Shown here piece by piece: positions 46,564 through 60,371 of a stretch of DNA of 64,000 nucleotides. Under the pieces are notes generated by a model. The model was given only the letters and a program-made list of their open reading frames with translations, was not told where the DNA came from and made no database searches. The stretch spans positions 87,395 to 151,394 of the forward strand of contig NW_019775952.1 in NCBI RefSeq assembly GCF_001039355.2. Reading direction: 5' to 3'. The translations under genes and the position numbers were made by a program. Origin of the DNA: Lingula anatina (Eukaryota > Brachiopoda > Lingulata > Lingulida > Lingulidae). Every line of letters begins with the position of its first letter. The stretch's first letter is position 1.

Positions 46564-48596
46564 CAACAAGGCAAAGGAGTTATGCAAAGTTCTTTCAACT
46601 CGTGTGTGAATACAACACATTCTTTGTCACTTTTACAAGACAATGGAGGCGAGCAAGTGGAGTAATTACAATATACAATAAAAAGGACATAAGTTTAGAA
46701 AGCTTAATTCGGGTCAGCCCTTTGCTTGTTCGAATGAAAGAGATAGATATCGCGCCGCGACTCCCTTTATTAAACCTTCGTTTGTTTGTGTAAAAGTGTG
46801 AAAGACAGGCAACGGTCTTGAGTCGCTGTTGATATTGTTCACGATTAATATTGAAGTATAACTCCTTCGCCTGCATGTAAACGTGTTACTTTTCCTCATG
46901 TTCACTATATTTCTTTTAGGTGGTTGAGATAAGGCGATGAGATTGATGAAAGTAGAGGTTAATCTAAACAATTAAGTGCAATTTTTGTGAAATGACTTAT
47001 TAAGTAATGTGCATGTACCTAGCATGTTTAAATATTTGAATTTCTAATTTGAAAAAATCTTTCATACACGGCCTCATATTTGTATTGCTCTCAGGCCATA
47101 CTGTACTCTTCGATATTATTGTGTTACAAGGGACTCCTGGAAACTTGAAGCACAGGGCATTGTGAAAGTTAATTCGCTACGGAGTCTTGTTATCCTTCAT
47201 GCAGTTTTATAGCTGGGATGAACACTGTGAAGTAGAAACAGGATTTACTTAGCTTTACTTAATTTACGACAGTTTAAACAAAACCAGTCTGCAAGGCTTG
47301 CTTTGATTTGGTGTTAACCTGACACTGGTTTTAAAAGAACAAATATAAATATGTTGGATGGATTAAATCACCGACTTCGTTATACTTTAACTAAATGTGT
47401 TCATTTGCACAGTGACACAGATAATATTTATAAGTTGTCTGTCGTTCAGCACGCATTATAGGCGAGTAGCTAAACAGTGACGATGATCAATCCAAGCACA
47501 ATCTAGGCAAGTATTGTTTACAAAATAGATCATGATGAATAAACTTAATTACGCTTTAATAAATAATCAACACACGGTTCGGTTATTGTCACTTGAAAGC
47601 TTTCGATCAAAGACGTTCAATGAAATCACAAATCATCCGACGATTAAAAAATGGACAGGTTCAAGGTGCAGTTTTTGTTTCAGCTAAAGGGACTTCAGGT
47701 TCAGGTAGAGGGTTCAGTTACGTGTTTCATTGGATGATAGTAGCATCAAGCCCTAGATCTAAGCGAGTTGAATAGAAGCTTTTATCCAAGCATCCTATTC
47801 ATAACTACTGAGTTAGGACAAAGGTCTAGTAACATGCACTGTGCAATTACTATTAATATATCAGTTGCATACTTGATTGATTTTCCTCAGGTGTCGCACG
47901 TATGCATTCTTTCTTGAGTGATCTAAAACGAGTCGCTAGTGTACCATGTCTCTCACTGTAGCAAAATATGTTCGACATGGCGTTTCTGAACGGCAGCCGG
48001 AGACACAGTAATTGTATAAGCATGGTTTAAGCTTGTTCGAGAGATAATAATAGTCGCGTTTAACAATAGATAGCGAGCTATAGTAAGACCCCTCCTCTTT
48101 AACTGATGATTTACACTGTTAATTGACCTTACTCTCGTATATTGTATGATCACACAGCCAGACTTCCCCCTGTTGCACGCTAGAGTTGGATTGTCCTTGC
48201 GCCTATGTCAATGCACCTCATTTAATTTCAATATTATAATATAAGCATAGTATAAGTAATATATTATTTCCTTATTCCTCTTTCATTATCATTCATGTTT
48301 AAAAATACTTGAATACTTGAATGCAGATGTTTCAAATTAAAACGTAAGTATATGAATAAATACTACATTTATAAATTAATGCAGTAAGAATTTTTTGAGA
48401 CAGATTGATGCTGACGCTCATGCATCTCAATCAAACAAACAATACTTAGTTCAATTGTTGACTGCGGAAATTTCATATAGGATGAAATAACTGATAACAA
48501 ATTTAACTAGCAGTTTGTTAGCAATACTAAAAACCAGCTGCGCGTGCCAAACTAGTGAACAAAAGGAAAGTTCGCTTCGCGTGGCACGCGTTAGCA
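46564..48596 (+). repeat. 2033-bp direct duplication, copy 1
   Basis: It matches 49213-51245 base for base at a constant offset of 2649, apart from roughly ten substitutions and single-base indels. No gene is recognisable inside; its open frames are short and simply repeat in the second copy. It ends inside an imperfect inverted repeat around CGCGTGCCA...TGGCACGCG (48540-48590). Confidence 0.95.
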
Positions 48597-49211
48597 TGGG
48601 TTTTAGCCTCTTGAAGCTATAATCCTATCGCCGCAACAAACAATAGGGACCTTCTGGCTGATGTATCCTGCTGTTAATTACACCTAGTTACAGCGGATTG
48701 TCGCACTCGCACTGGACCACAGAAACCGGCGTCATGGGGTTCACTCGTCTGAAGTATTGTGTTATTCCACCTAAGCTATTGTGTTTGTGCGTTCGAATTT
48801 TGAAGGGATTTATACGGCCTTCCATTGTTTGTCCGCCCCCTTCTATTCACAAGATAGGGATTAAAACATTTCGAACGTTGTTACACCGGTGTACAACGGA
48901 AACAAAATTATTACTACCACTGTATATTAGAAGCGTTTTACATGGGAGGGGGGTCTACATATTCAATTTACAATGTGTATGCGTACATGAAGAACAATTG
49001 CATTATTTTAAAGAAGGTTTAATTAAGTTTTGTTTACATTAATACAAACACTGGATAATTTTTACAGAAAGTTTATTGTCCTTAAAACGTCCTATATTTT
49101 ATCAAATTTTCAGCAAGCAATAATCTGTAAAATGAAGCAAATAAAAACAAACAATTTAAACACTGAAAATTCTTATGAAAATTAGGCTATTTAAGGGCCC
49201 TTTTATTACTT
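48597..49211. other. Spacer between the duplicate copies
   Basis: 615 bp present only after the first copy, ending at the single N at 49212. A 114-codon open frame (48698-49042) has no family resemblance. I see no repeat signature. Confidence 0.5.
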
Positions 49212-49212
49212 N

Positions 49213-51245
49213 CAACAAGGCAAAGGAGTTATGCAAAGTTCTTTCAACTCGTGTGTGAATACAACACATTCTTTGTCACTTTTACAAGACAATGGAGGCG
49301 AGCAAGTGGAGTAATTACAATATACAATAAAAAGGACATTAGTTTAGAAAGCTTACTTCGGGTCAGCCCTTTGCTTGTTCGAATGAAAGAGATAGATATC
49401 GCGCCGCGACTCCCTTTATTAAACCTTCGTTTGTTTGTGTAAAAGTGTGAAAGACAGGCAACGGTCTTGAGTCGCTGTTGATATTGTTCACGATTAATAT
49501 TGAAGTATAACTCCTTCGCCTGCATGTAAACGTGTTACTTTTCCTCATGTTCACTATATTTCTTTTAGGTGGTTGAGATAAGGCGATGAGATTGATGAAA
49601 GTAGAGGTTAATCTAAACAATTAAGTGCAATTTTTGTGAAATGACTTATTAAGTAATGTGCATGTACCTAGCATGTTTAAATATTTGAATTTCTAATTTG
49701 AAAAATCTTTCATACACGGCCTCATATTTGTATTGCTCTCAGGCCATACTGTACTCTTCGATATTATTGTGTTACAAGGGACTCCTGGAAACTTGAAGCA
49801 CAGGGCATTGTGAAAGTTAATTCGCTACGGAGTCTTGTTATCCTTCATGCAGTTTTATAGCTGGGATGAACACTGTGAAGTAGAAACAGGATTTACTTAG
49901 CTTTACTTAATTTACGACAGTTTAAACAAAACCAGTCTGCAAGGCTTGCTTTGATTTGGTGTTAACCTGACACTGGTTTTAAAAGAACAAATATAAATAT
50001 GTTGGATGGATTAAATCACCGACTTCGTTATACTTTAACTAAATGTGTTCATTTGCACAGTGACACAGATAATATTTATAAGTTGTCTGTCGTTCAGCAC
50101 GCATTATAGGCGAGTAGCTAAACAGTGACGATGATCAATCCAAGCACAATCTAGGCAAGTATTGTTTACAAAATAGATCATGATGAATAAACTTAATTAC
50201 GCTTTAATAAATAATCAACACACGGTTCGGTTATTGTCACTTGAAAGCTTTCGATCAAAGACGTTCAATGAAATCACAAATCATCCGACGATTAAAAAAT
50301 GGACAGGTTCAAGGTGCAGTTTTTGTTTCAGCTAAAGGGACTTCAGGTTCAGGTAGAGGGTTCAGTTACGTGTTTCATTGGATGATAGTAGCATCAAGCC
50401 CTAGATCTAAGCGAGTTGAATAGAAGCTTTTATCCAAGCATCCTATTCATAACTACTGAGTTAGGACAAAGGTCTAGTAACATGCACTGTGCAATTACTA
50501 TTAATATATCAGTTGCATACTTGATTGATTTTCCTCAGGTGTCGCACGTATGCATTCTTTCTTGAGTGATCTAAAACGAGTCGCTAGTGTACCATGTCTC
50601 TCACTGTAGCAAAATATGTTCGACATGGCGTTTCTGAACGGCAGCCGGAGACACAGTAATTGTATAAGCATGGTTTAAGCTTGTTCGAGAGATAATAATA
50701 GTCGCGTTTAACAATAGATAGCGAGCTATAGTAAGACCCCTCCTCTTTAACTGATGATTTACACTGTTAATTGACCTTACTCTCGTATATTGTATGATCA
50801 CACAGCCAGACTTCCCCCTGTTGCACGCTAGAGTTGGATTGTCCTTGCGCCTATGTCAATGCACCTCATTTAATTTCAATATTATAATATAAGCATAGTA
50901 TAAGTAATATATTATTTCCTTATTCCTCTTTCATTATCATTCATGTTTTAAAAATACTTGAATACTTGAATGCAGATGTTTCAAATTAAAACGTAAGTAT
51001 ATGAATAAATTATACATTTATAAATTAATGCAGTAAGAATTTTTTGAGACAGATTGATGCTGACGCTCATGCATCTCAATCAAACAAACAATACTTAGTT
51101 CAATTTTTGACTGCGGAAATTTCATATAGGATGAAATAACTGATAACAAATTTAACTAGCAGTTTGTTAGCAACACTAAAAACCAGCTGCGCGTGCCAAA
51201 CTAGTGAACAAAAGGAAAGTTCGCTTCGAGTGGCACGCGTTAGCA
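49213..51245 (+). repeat. 2033-bp direct duplication, copy 2, starting next to an N
   Basis: Nearly identical to 46564-48596. It begins directly after the single N at 49212, which suggests that two contigs with allelic, overlapping ends were joined. A real tandem duplication is the alternative. Confidence 0.95.
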
Positions 51246-53152
51246 CGGATAAAGTGGTGTTGGCGTCCCGCTGCGGCTTCAACAGCTTATTTTGACAAGG
51301 CTCGCGCTACGTGCTGGCTTGAGAAAAACATCATTGTTAAACCTTAATGCCGATGCGTTAATTACTTATGGTCGCATTGTCTTCTTCCCACGGCGACCAT
51401 TCATAAAAAGGGGGCTTAGTTAGGTATTAGACGATTTTTTAAATCACCCAACGCGTTAGTGGTGCGTTATCCTCTGACTTAATCCGTTACCTGTAAAATG
51501 ATTCATTGCGCTAGAGTGCACGCAAGGATCAATCGTATTAACTCATGGTGTAATATCTGCCAAATTGATGGGGCATCCACACTCATCAAAGATAATTGTT
51601 GTCGTAATGGAGAAATTTTTAATACCAAAAGTGAAAACGGAGCGTTTTAAATCATCTTTTATAATGCACAGTCTTTTAAATTTTATGTAAATTACTGCTT
51701 CAAACTGTCTTATAAGTCTTGTTTTATCTTTGGTCCTTTAGTTTAAAAATTTTAGTTAATTTTAAAATACCTTATGATTTTATTATTTAAGACACATTGT
51801 AAAACTTCAACCTTTAGGTTGCGATTTTAGCAAATAAATTATTATTATTATTAAATTGCACTAAAAGCCACATTAAAACCCGTTTGGGCCATCAGCCTAA
51901 TTAGCCGCGGTCACTGTGTAAATTAGTCTCTTTGCTTCTATCAATCAACGCAAGGTATTTAAAAGGCCATTTGACTAATTTGTCGTTTTGATGCCTTCAC
52001 GGAAACGGAACGTTTGCATTGACATGTTATTATCTAAGATAACCAGTGTTATTTCAAATATCCCTTGTGCTTGTCATCCCAATTAAACAAAACTTAAAAA
52101 GTCCGTTTTTTGACACTGGGCGCGGCGTTTATTTCAGTCGCCGACTAGTCGCCCGTATATCTACTAAATAGACGAGAAAAAATTAATGGCTCTGAGAATT
52201 TTTATCTGATGAACCTTTGACGGGTCCATAGAATAGATTCAAACACAATTTGGTCAAACAGTAGAAGACTACAAAAATAGAGGCAGTACAATTTGCTTCA
52301 ATTATGTGGTCATATTGTCTAAGTTTCATTATTCTCTGCATTTTGAAAACAACCAACAGAACCGAAGTTCGATCAAAATACAACATGGATGGATACACTT
52401 AATTTGATAACTGCATCTCACTTCTAATTTACTCAATATGGTAGTTTGAGAATTGTCTTTGATCTATCATTACATGTCTTGTTTCATTGCACGGCCATTT
52501 GGTCTGACCAAATAGTATGGAAATATCAATTAAAGGAATTGGATGTTGATTTAGTGCTCCATTCCCATTAGGACAGTGCTGTGTTCGCGCTAGTTACGAT
52601 GCTTTTTATCAATCCAACCAATAAAAATGCAAATAGAACTGTATTCCTTACCAAATTGCCTTCATTTCCGCATCACATTTATTTTAACATTTAATGAAAG
52701 AACCATATCACTTAATTTTTAATCATAACATACACATAAACCACACTCCTAATAATTCATTCGGGTTGAATTTAATTGCCTCTATTGTAATTGGTTTGGG
52801 TTCATTGTTGTTCGAACCTGTTGTAGAGAAATATGTAAGCGTCATGATAAATTAGGCCTTTATTGTGATCGATTGCGAAAGTAGCACTTAAGTCAATTGA
52901 TATGCTATTTCCCTAATTGGTTAATTGTCCGTTGTTTTTATTTTCTCGTTTGCAGAGAGAAGAAACAAATCCGCCTAGAGGACGCCATAAGTGAGAACTT
53001 TACCTGAGTCTCCAGTTGTATCCATCCACAGGAGAATATTGTCAAATCACGAATTTAACCATTCACCAATTAACACTTTTTGTGAATATATATTTGCACG
53101 GCACTACTTGCCCATAACATATAAACCAGAGGAAAACCTGAAAAGCAAAATC
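51246..53152. other. Upstream region of GRL101-like receptor B
   Basis: AT-rich sequence without a recognisable gene. A T/C-rich tract ending in TTTGCAG at 52955 looks like a splice acceptor, which would put a 5' UTR exon from 52956 to the ATG at 53153 and the promoter further upstream. The frame is open from 52991, but that added N-terminus does not look like a secreted protein. Confidence 0.4.
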
Positions 53153-56100
53153 ATGTCGGCTGGGATAATTTTCCTTATTCTGGCTTCATTGGTATTTTCA
53201 CCAGAAATGAGCTCAAGTCAGCTTAGTGGTCCACCATTGCCGCTGCCGATGTCTTTACAGCAAGCAGAGAACGGAGTTCCTTTTCAAAGCCAAGATGACA
53301 CGCGCCGTCCTGGGCTATACCCATTGAATTTCATGCAGACGATACCTTTACATAATGGATCTCAAGAAAGGCACGATCTAGTCGGAGTCTTTTTTGAACA
53401 ATTTTTCTTAGAATATTCACCAGGATGTGACAACGACTACGTTGTGATTATAAAGCGTGTTTTGGAAAATAATGAAATATTATGGGGACCCATTTGCGGC
53501 CAACAAGGGGCATTTATGAGAACCCTCGATCCGAACATCTTCAATGTCATGCTACTTTTTAAACCAATCGGACACTTGGATATGATCTTCAGCAGTGATT
53601 TTGAGATACCCTCAACAGGTTTTACTGGGTATATCCTCAATATCAGCACGATGAATGATTTTTTACCGTGCACACATTTCATTGAATCATTGAGGGGTTG
53701 GATCAAAGTACACAGCGGTATTACAAACGGAATACCTCAGTGTAAATTTTACCTAACTGCCCCTGCGGACCACGTGATAAATGTGACAGTTCCTATTCAT
53801 AAAAACGAAACATGCGGGGATTTTACTTTTTATGATAATGATGAAGGGGTGGAAAAACTTTTGGGTAAACACCAGGTGAACAGAACTTCGACAACATTTT
53901 CTATTCACGGCAACACGGACCAAATGGTTATTACGTTCACAGAATGTAGTGGATTCTTTGGAGATATAATAGCAAACTACGTTGCTGTTCCCAGGGAGAG
54001 AATGGAGAGTAGCCTTTGTCCTGGTGCTTACAAACTTTTTGAAGGTTTTTGTTACTCGTTTAAAAGATATTCTGCGCCCTTGACTTGGCAGAAAGCAGAA
54101 CGCGACTGTGTAGAGGAAAACGCCCATCTTGTCAGTATCCAAAGCAGACGAGAGATGCGCTTCCTTAACAGGTTGCTGAACAGTCATGGTGTGCTGCATG
54201 TAAACGATGTCTGTGATTCCTATCACACAAACAGCGGCGTTTTTATTGGGTTACAATCCACAGATGGGGTAAGTATATACGTACATAAATGCCGGCACTA
54301 CAATTGTTAGAAAATTCGGTCAGGTCAGTGACGCACCCATTTTGAGTACATTTGCATAAGAATTTTATATCACTCTTTCATTTAATAATTGGTCTTTCTT
54401 TCATTGGATGGAACAAAAGTGTAAAACAACATGTGATGGTGTAAGTCAGAATTGTGCAAATAATACAGGACAAATTTGAGCGTCACTTGACTTAGAGCGA
54501 CACATTTTTGTGGAATGACCCAGAAGAGCTGCTATATGTACATGTATGATAATTAACTTTTACATTATTAAAGGGTGAAAATAGTGGTAATGTGGATAGA
54601 TATAAGTAAGAAGGTTACATTGAGAGCGGTACCCAGTAGGAACTAGATCCCCTGCATAGCGTGGACCTTCCACGCGGCATAAAAGAGCGCCAGTATTTGG
54701 CGAAAACCGCATCCAACGTTTACCTCAGAAAAGCATATTGGCCGTTTTTAAATATCATCCGTGTACATATTAAAGTTATTTGTCCAGCAAAACGTGGTAA
54801 AATTAACAAAGACTTTTCAGTTCTTCTTATTACGTTTGTTTAAATAATTTGTGTATCAGTATATAAAGAGTATATAAAGACCAGCTAGACTCACATCTCC
54901 ACGCAATGAAACGCCATGTTTTTCTCAAACACAACTTTACGTTTTATGAATTATATCCCCTTGTTTTCTCATATGTCCCTACGAATTTTGTTTTGGTTTT
55001 AAAGTCAATATTTGTTTCAGTTAACTATATTCAACTGGACTGACGGGAGTGCGTATACATATGCAGAATGGTACGGGCCTGTGAAATACGGATTCAATGA
55101 ATACGATATTCCCGATTTCGTTGAAGCTGTTGTGATGGAATACCTTTTACAACCGGTTCCAGACCGTACTCTTACGTGCTCGTTAATGATGCCTTTTTAT
55201 CCAGAAAAAGGACATCCACATGGGAAAAGTCGGTGGGCAAACTGGGCTAAAACACCTTGCCAGCGACCTATTTGCTGCATGAGCTCCGTTTGCAAGAAAG
55301 CAGCCAATCCTTTGGACGTCGGACTGAACCAACCAACGACGAATCTGCCCCACATAGCTCTGGTCCCAACAACGAATATAAGTGCACTGAAAAGTAAAGA
55401 GTCTTTCACACCAAGACATTACTGCCCCGAGAAATGGGTGTACATCAGCGGGCGATGCTTTCACTTGTATCGACTAGATAATTTCGGATTGCTTCATATA
55501 GCCCTGACGGATAAAACTAAATACCTCACGTATTCCCGATCCTACCACTGGTTCACAGAAGGTAAATACAATCTCACTTTTAGAAGTGCAGTAGAAAGGT
55601 GCAAATCTATCGGGGGAGAAGTGGCAATATTCGATGATTTCTCATTCTCGAGTAGCGAATTTATACAATATTATCATAGGATCTGGGCCAAAGAAACTCA
55701 GTGGGTGAACCAGAGCGCCATCTTAGGATCTGGTACCGAAAGAAATGTCAAATTGTTTTCTCATTTTGAATCCCCTTGGTTCCGACTGCCTTCCGGAGCA
55801 TGTGCACGCTCGTCAATGCCTGGACAAATGCCCGGATGGTTTATGTCACAGCCATATAACAACTGCATGTCTGACACAACACAAGGTTCTCTTTTTGCTC
55901 TCTGCGAGACGGCTGTGCTATCAGAAAAACAAGACTGTTCCACACATCAGTACCGGTGTAGTGACGGGACATGTATATCTGTGAGAAACATTTGCGACGG
56001 GGAAAATGATTGTCTACGCGGAGAGGACGAACTCAATTGTTTTTGTGGTACAGATAGCTTTCGCTGCACGAACGCTTCATGCATTCCTATAAGTAAGGTG

Positions 56101-58500
56101 TGTGATCACGTGTCTGACTGCGCAGACGGTAGTGACGAAGACTGGTGCTTATTTCCAGCTTGCAATGAAAAACAGAATATATGCCCTCATGGACAATGCA
56201 AAAACACAGCTTCCCCATGCAATCTGAGTCGTGGACTCAAAAACCCTGACGGTTCTCTGCTCGGCTCTTCCAAAGTGAACTCAACACAAATGGACGCATG
56301 CGCCAATGGCTTCCAGTGCTATACGGGTGAATGCGTGTCCGCTAAAAGTATCGACGACCGGTACCCTGACTGTCCGGGCTTCTCCCAGGAGGACGAGCCT
56401 GTGCTTGCCATGCCAAATGAGGGTGAAACCAACTGCGGAGTGGGCATATTCGCTCGACCAATAAACCTAACGTACTGTCCATCTCTTGACCAAATTAGAT
56501 GCACCCCTGGCCACACAAGTTGCTTCCCACGACACTTAGCTTGCATTCACGATAAAGAGCAAGTGAAAGCATTAAACACATGCAGACATTTTGAGCATCT
56601 TCAGCAGTGCCAGACGTATGAATGCCCCAGTATGTTTAAATGTTCGAACACATACTGCATTCCACTGCGACAGGTCTGCGACGGAGAAAAAGATTGTCCT
56701 CGCGGGGAAGACGAGGATGAGGCGAGATGCACCAATCATACGTGTCCAGGTCATTTTCGGTGTATAGGAGAACGACAGTGTTTGCACCAGAGTGAGGTAT
56801 GCAATGGTGTAGTGAATTGTATACATTCGAATGACGACGAAGTTTTCTGTGATATAAATGCGACCTTACCCAGTAGTTGCAAGCACAAAGGATACTTTCT
56901 GGACTGTACGGGGCAAGGACTAAGTTCCATACCAAAGTACTCTCCCGATATCAGAGGACTGGCTTTTGCGAGAAACAATCTCTCCCTTAGCAATGAAACA
57001 TTTAATGGACACTTCTTATTAGTTAGATTGAATATAAGTTTCAATAATTTGAAAATGATTCCCCCAGGGGCATTTTCACACTTGAACAATGTTATAGATT
57101 TGGATCTGTCTTACAATCAGATAACGGATTTTGTCGCTAATTGCTTTACCGGACTGGTCAATCTTAAGAACCTGATACTTGAAGGGAACCCCTTGCAACA
57201 TATAGAGCCTGGCGCATTTGAAGGCTTAAGTAATTTGAAAGTTTTGAACCTCAGCTTCCTGAACATCCAGACTTTGGCCCAAAATACTTTTAGGGGCTTG
57301 AAGACTCTATCCATTCTTAACATAAGCTTTAACACATTGTCGTCCGTGGCAGACGGTGCATTTAAGGGTCTACCAAGGCTACATGAATTAGATATGACGG
57401 GTAACAAGGACGTACTAGTTGAACCTGACGCATTTATAGAATTTCAGGCGGACTTGTTAAAGTCAGACCAATTTGGCATTTGTTGCCTGGCTCAGCGAAA
57501 AGGTAAAGTTGACGTTTGTTTTCCACCAAAAGACGAGTTCTCCTCCTGTTCCGACCTGTTGCAAAATCAATTTCTGCAGGTGTCCATTTGGGTTATGGGA
57601 ATTTTGGCATGCTTGGGTAATGCAGTCGTCCTCATATATTGGCTAAGAAAGAAAGAATCTGCTGCCTCTAGTATACTGGTGATGAACCTTGCATTGGCGG
57701 ATCTCTTCATGGGGGTGTATCTTATCATTATAGCCTCAGCGGATACAATCCACCGTGGAATATATGCCTCACATGCTGTCAAATGGATGTCTAGTGGTAT
57801 GTGTAAATTTGCAGGGTTTATGTCCATGGTTTCCAGTGAAATGTCCGTGGTGATCTTAGTTTTAATTACGGCGGATAGACTGGTGTCTATCGTTTATGCC
57901 ATGAAGATGAAAAAGATTGGTACGAAAAAAAGCTTACTGATGGCTGGTGTTAGTTGGGTGTTATTTCTGATTTTAAGTGCAGCTCCTCTCGTAGAAGTGG
58001 GGTACTTCAAAGATTTTTACGGGCACAACTCGGTCTGTTTACCGTTCACGTTGAGCAGGGTTGAGTTCGGGGGCAGGGAATACGCCTATGTAATATTCGT
58101 ATTTTTCAATTTTGCTGCCTTTCTTTTCATGTTTTCTGCGTATGTTGCAATTTTAAAATATGTGTACGAATCACGCAAGCACTCAGGGAGAGAGGAGACA
58201 GATAGGGATGTGCAGTTATTAAAAAAGATATCCCTGATTTTGATTACTGATTTTTTGTGCTGGGCCCCAGTTACGGTGCTGGGGATTTTGAGCATGGCAG
58301 GCGTTCCAATTAGTCCTGAGGTCTCAAGTTGGGTCGCAGTCTTTATCTTACCTATCAACTCCGCCATGAACCCGATATTATACACTCTAGCCAATATCAA
58401 GATATGTGGGAAGCTTAAGAAGAAATGGCGCAATTCCCTTTCTAATTCATATACTAAACACAGTTCTAGCAAGGAACACACTGCTGAGACAAAAATGTAA
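53153..58500 (+). CDS. GRL101-like receptor B: CUB, C-type lectin, LDL-A, LRR and rhodopsin-type 7TM
   Basis: Two coding exons, 53153-54268 and 55021-58500, join in phase 0 to 1531 aa. The start was chosen because MSAGIIFLILASLVFS is a good signal peptide; an in-frame start at 52991 would bury it 54 residues inside. Order: two CUB domains, C-type lectin domain 1 (interrupted by the intron at the same place as in A), lectin domain 2 (about 507-667), LDL-A repeats from about 677, about seven leucine-rich repeats (1000-1180), LGR hinge (SDQFGICCLA...DEFSSC) and seven helices (1224-1500). It keeps NPILY; DRY is DRL. The third LDL-A repeat has lost the calcium-binding DCxDGSDE end that A retains. 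The tail is longer than in A and Ser/Lys-rich. A G-protein-coupled receptor for an extracellular ligand is inferred from Lymnaea GRL101 and relaxin-receptor relatives. Confidence 0.9.
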
Positions 58501-60371
58501 TAAGAAGATTAAAGCAGCATTTGTCCCAAAGTTCAGATTTTTTTCTTTGGTATTTAACAACTATAGTGCCCATTAGTAATTTTTAAATTATGTGAAACTT
58601 GTTGTCCATTCTTTTGGAAGTTATCGACAAAAAAGAGGCTATCTATTACAATGTACCTAGAAAGATTTAATTCTATGGTAAAAGAAACCCATATTTCAAC
58701 AAAGTTTTATATTTTAATTGGTAACAGAGAAAAATCTGATCTCAGGGTTTGAAGTCGTGGGAACACCTGACCTAATCATCTGAACCAGTATCCAAAACAT
58801 GTAGTGACTCCCTTTATTTTGATACACTTATTTTGTGTTGCTTTGTACACGTGTTTTATGTACTTTATGATAAATCTTTATAGACAGTAAATGCATGTAT
58901 AATTTTGAATCATGCATATGTGTGCATGAGTATTTGTCGCAACATGATACCATTGCGGGTTGTAGGTACCCCGGTAACTGAACATACAAAAATATTATGA
59001 TAACCATTTCACAGTTCGTTCTTCGCCCAAGGGAACCACCCAAATAAGGTATTTTAATTATATTAAATATATTAAAATTGGAACCTAGCCCAATTTCATC
59101 GACACGCTTCGCAAATAAAAATATTGCCAACTTAAAGATCTGGTTAATATAGCCTAAACCACCTAAATGAACTCGTATTGATTTTTACCGATACATTAGG
59201 GCTTGTGAATAGGAGTAAGACTCCGAAGCGTATAGTAAAATGTAATGCCACATGCAGTCAAACTGGTGCTGTACAGAAACACCATCTCGATATGAAAAGG
59301 ACCATATATACTCCATTTGGCGAAACCTCACTAATTTATATCATCAAGTGTTATATACTACGGGTCTATCAACGCTGGTGCTAGAGAGTCGTGTTATTGA
59401 ACTAATTGATCAATCACATCTAAAGGCAGCCCCACAAGCACCACATTTGGTGTTAATTTGAATTAGAGCAAATCAACATATTACGTGGCAAATAATTCAA
59501 CTACTGTATGTTGTTCATTTGTATAATAAATAGAAATGATGAAACGAGTGGTATGTATTATTTATTTTTTTCTAATTTATTAAATTGGCTTGAATTCTTG
59601 TTGTGCTGACATAGCTCTCATTTACTTACATTGGTTTAATATAAAAACAATTCCTCAAAAATTGGCATCTAATGGATAAAAGCTTACCAAACCTTAGGCC
59701 CTGGAATAATAAATGTAACCACTATTAGACAAAGCTATCCCACGCACACTGTACGGCCCATCAACTGACCTGTTTTGACACACACTTGACTAAAAACAGC
59801 TAGTACTGACAAACGGGTATTATTTAGATCTAGGAAAGTTAGAAATTGCAAAAAAAAAAAAAAATAATAATAATAATAAAAAATAATAATAATAATAATA
59901 ATAAAAAAATAATAATAATAAATAAATAAATAAAAATAAAATAAAATAAGAGCAAACCTGTTATGTAGATTTTGCTAAAAATATCGACAAAGGGCGGCTA
60001 GACGAAATATATGTCATGTACAAGAACAAAGACTTGGTTTTTTTAACTAGCATGTCAGATTTTTGGGGATATGTTGGGAATTTTTACTTTTTTTATTTTT
60101 CTGTTACACCCCCTTTGTTCTCCATTTAGTCATTTTTAGGGGTCAGGTTGCATTGAAAAGCGTTAGAAGAAACATTGTATTGTTCCTTATTACCCATATT
60201 GCACGCATCTGTGGACCAAAATTCGTTCATTTTGGCTACTAGGCAATCTGCGCGTGACATCTATTTTTGCCAATAGTTTACAGGTGAGGATTAAAACATT
60301 TAAAAACATGAAATACGTACAAAAAGAACGATGTATAAACGTAAACTATGTCAATTTTTCTGTCACCGGAA
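58501..60371. other. Convergent 3' flanks of GRL101-like B (+) and EGF/sushi B (-)
   Basis: AT-rich, no recognisable gene. The AATAAA in the GTATAATAAATAG context near 59525 is far from the receptor stop and is only a weak polyadenylation candidate. Sequence at about 60100-60220 resembles 23600-23720 and belongs to the duplicated EGF/sushi unit. Confidence 0.45.
59850..59950. repeat. A-rich (AAT)n/(AAAT)n low-complexity tract
   Basis: A run of A followed by AAT and AAAT units with interruptions. No coding content. Confidence 0.9.

Noticed and set aside
46595-51282. Repeated small frames at 46.6-48.1 and 49.2-50.8 kb
   Set aside because: They are identical because the DNA is duplicated, not because they are conserved genes; no domain or coding bias is visible.
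52991-53152. N-terminal extension of GRL101-like B
   Set aside because: It would place 54 non-signal residues before a good signal peptide, and a splice acceptor-like site at 52955 suggests this is 5' UTR.
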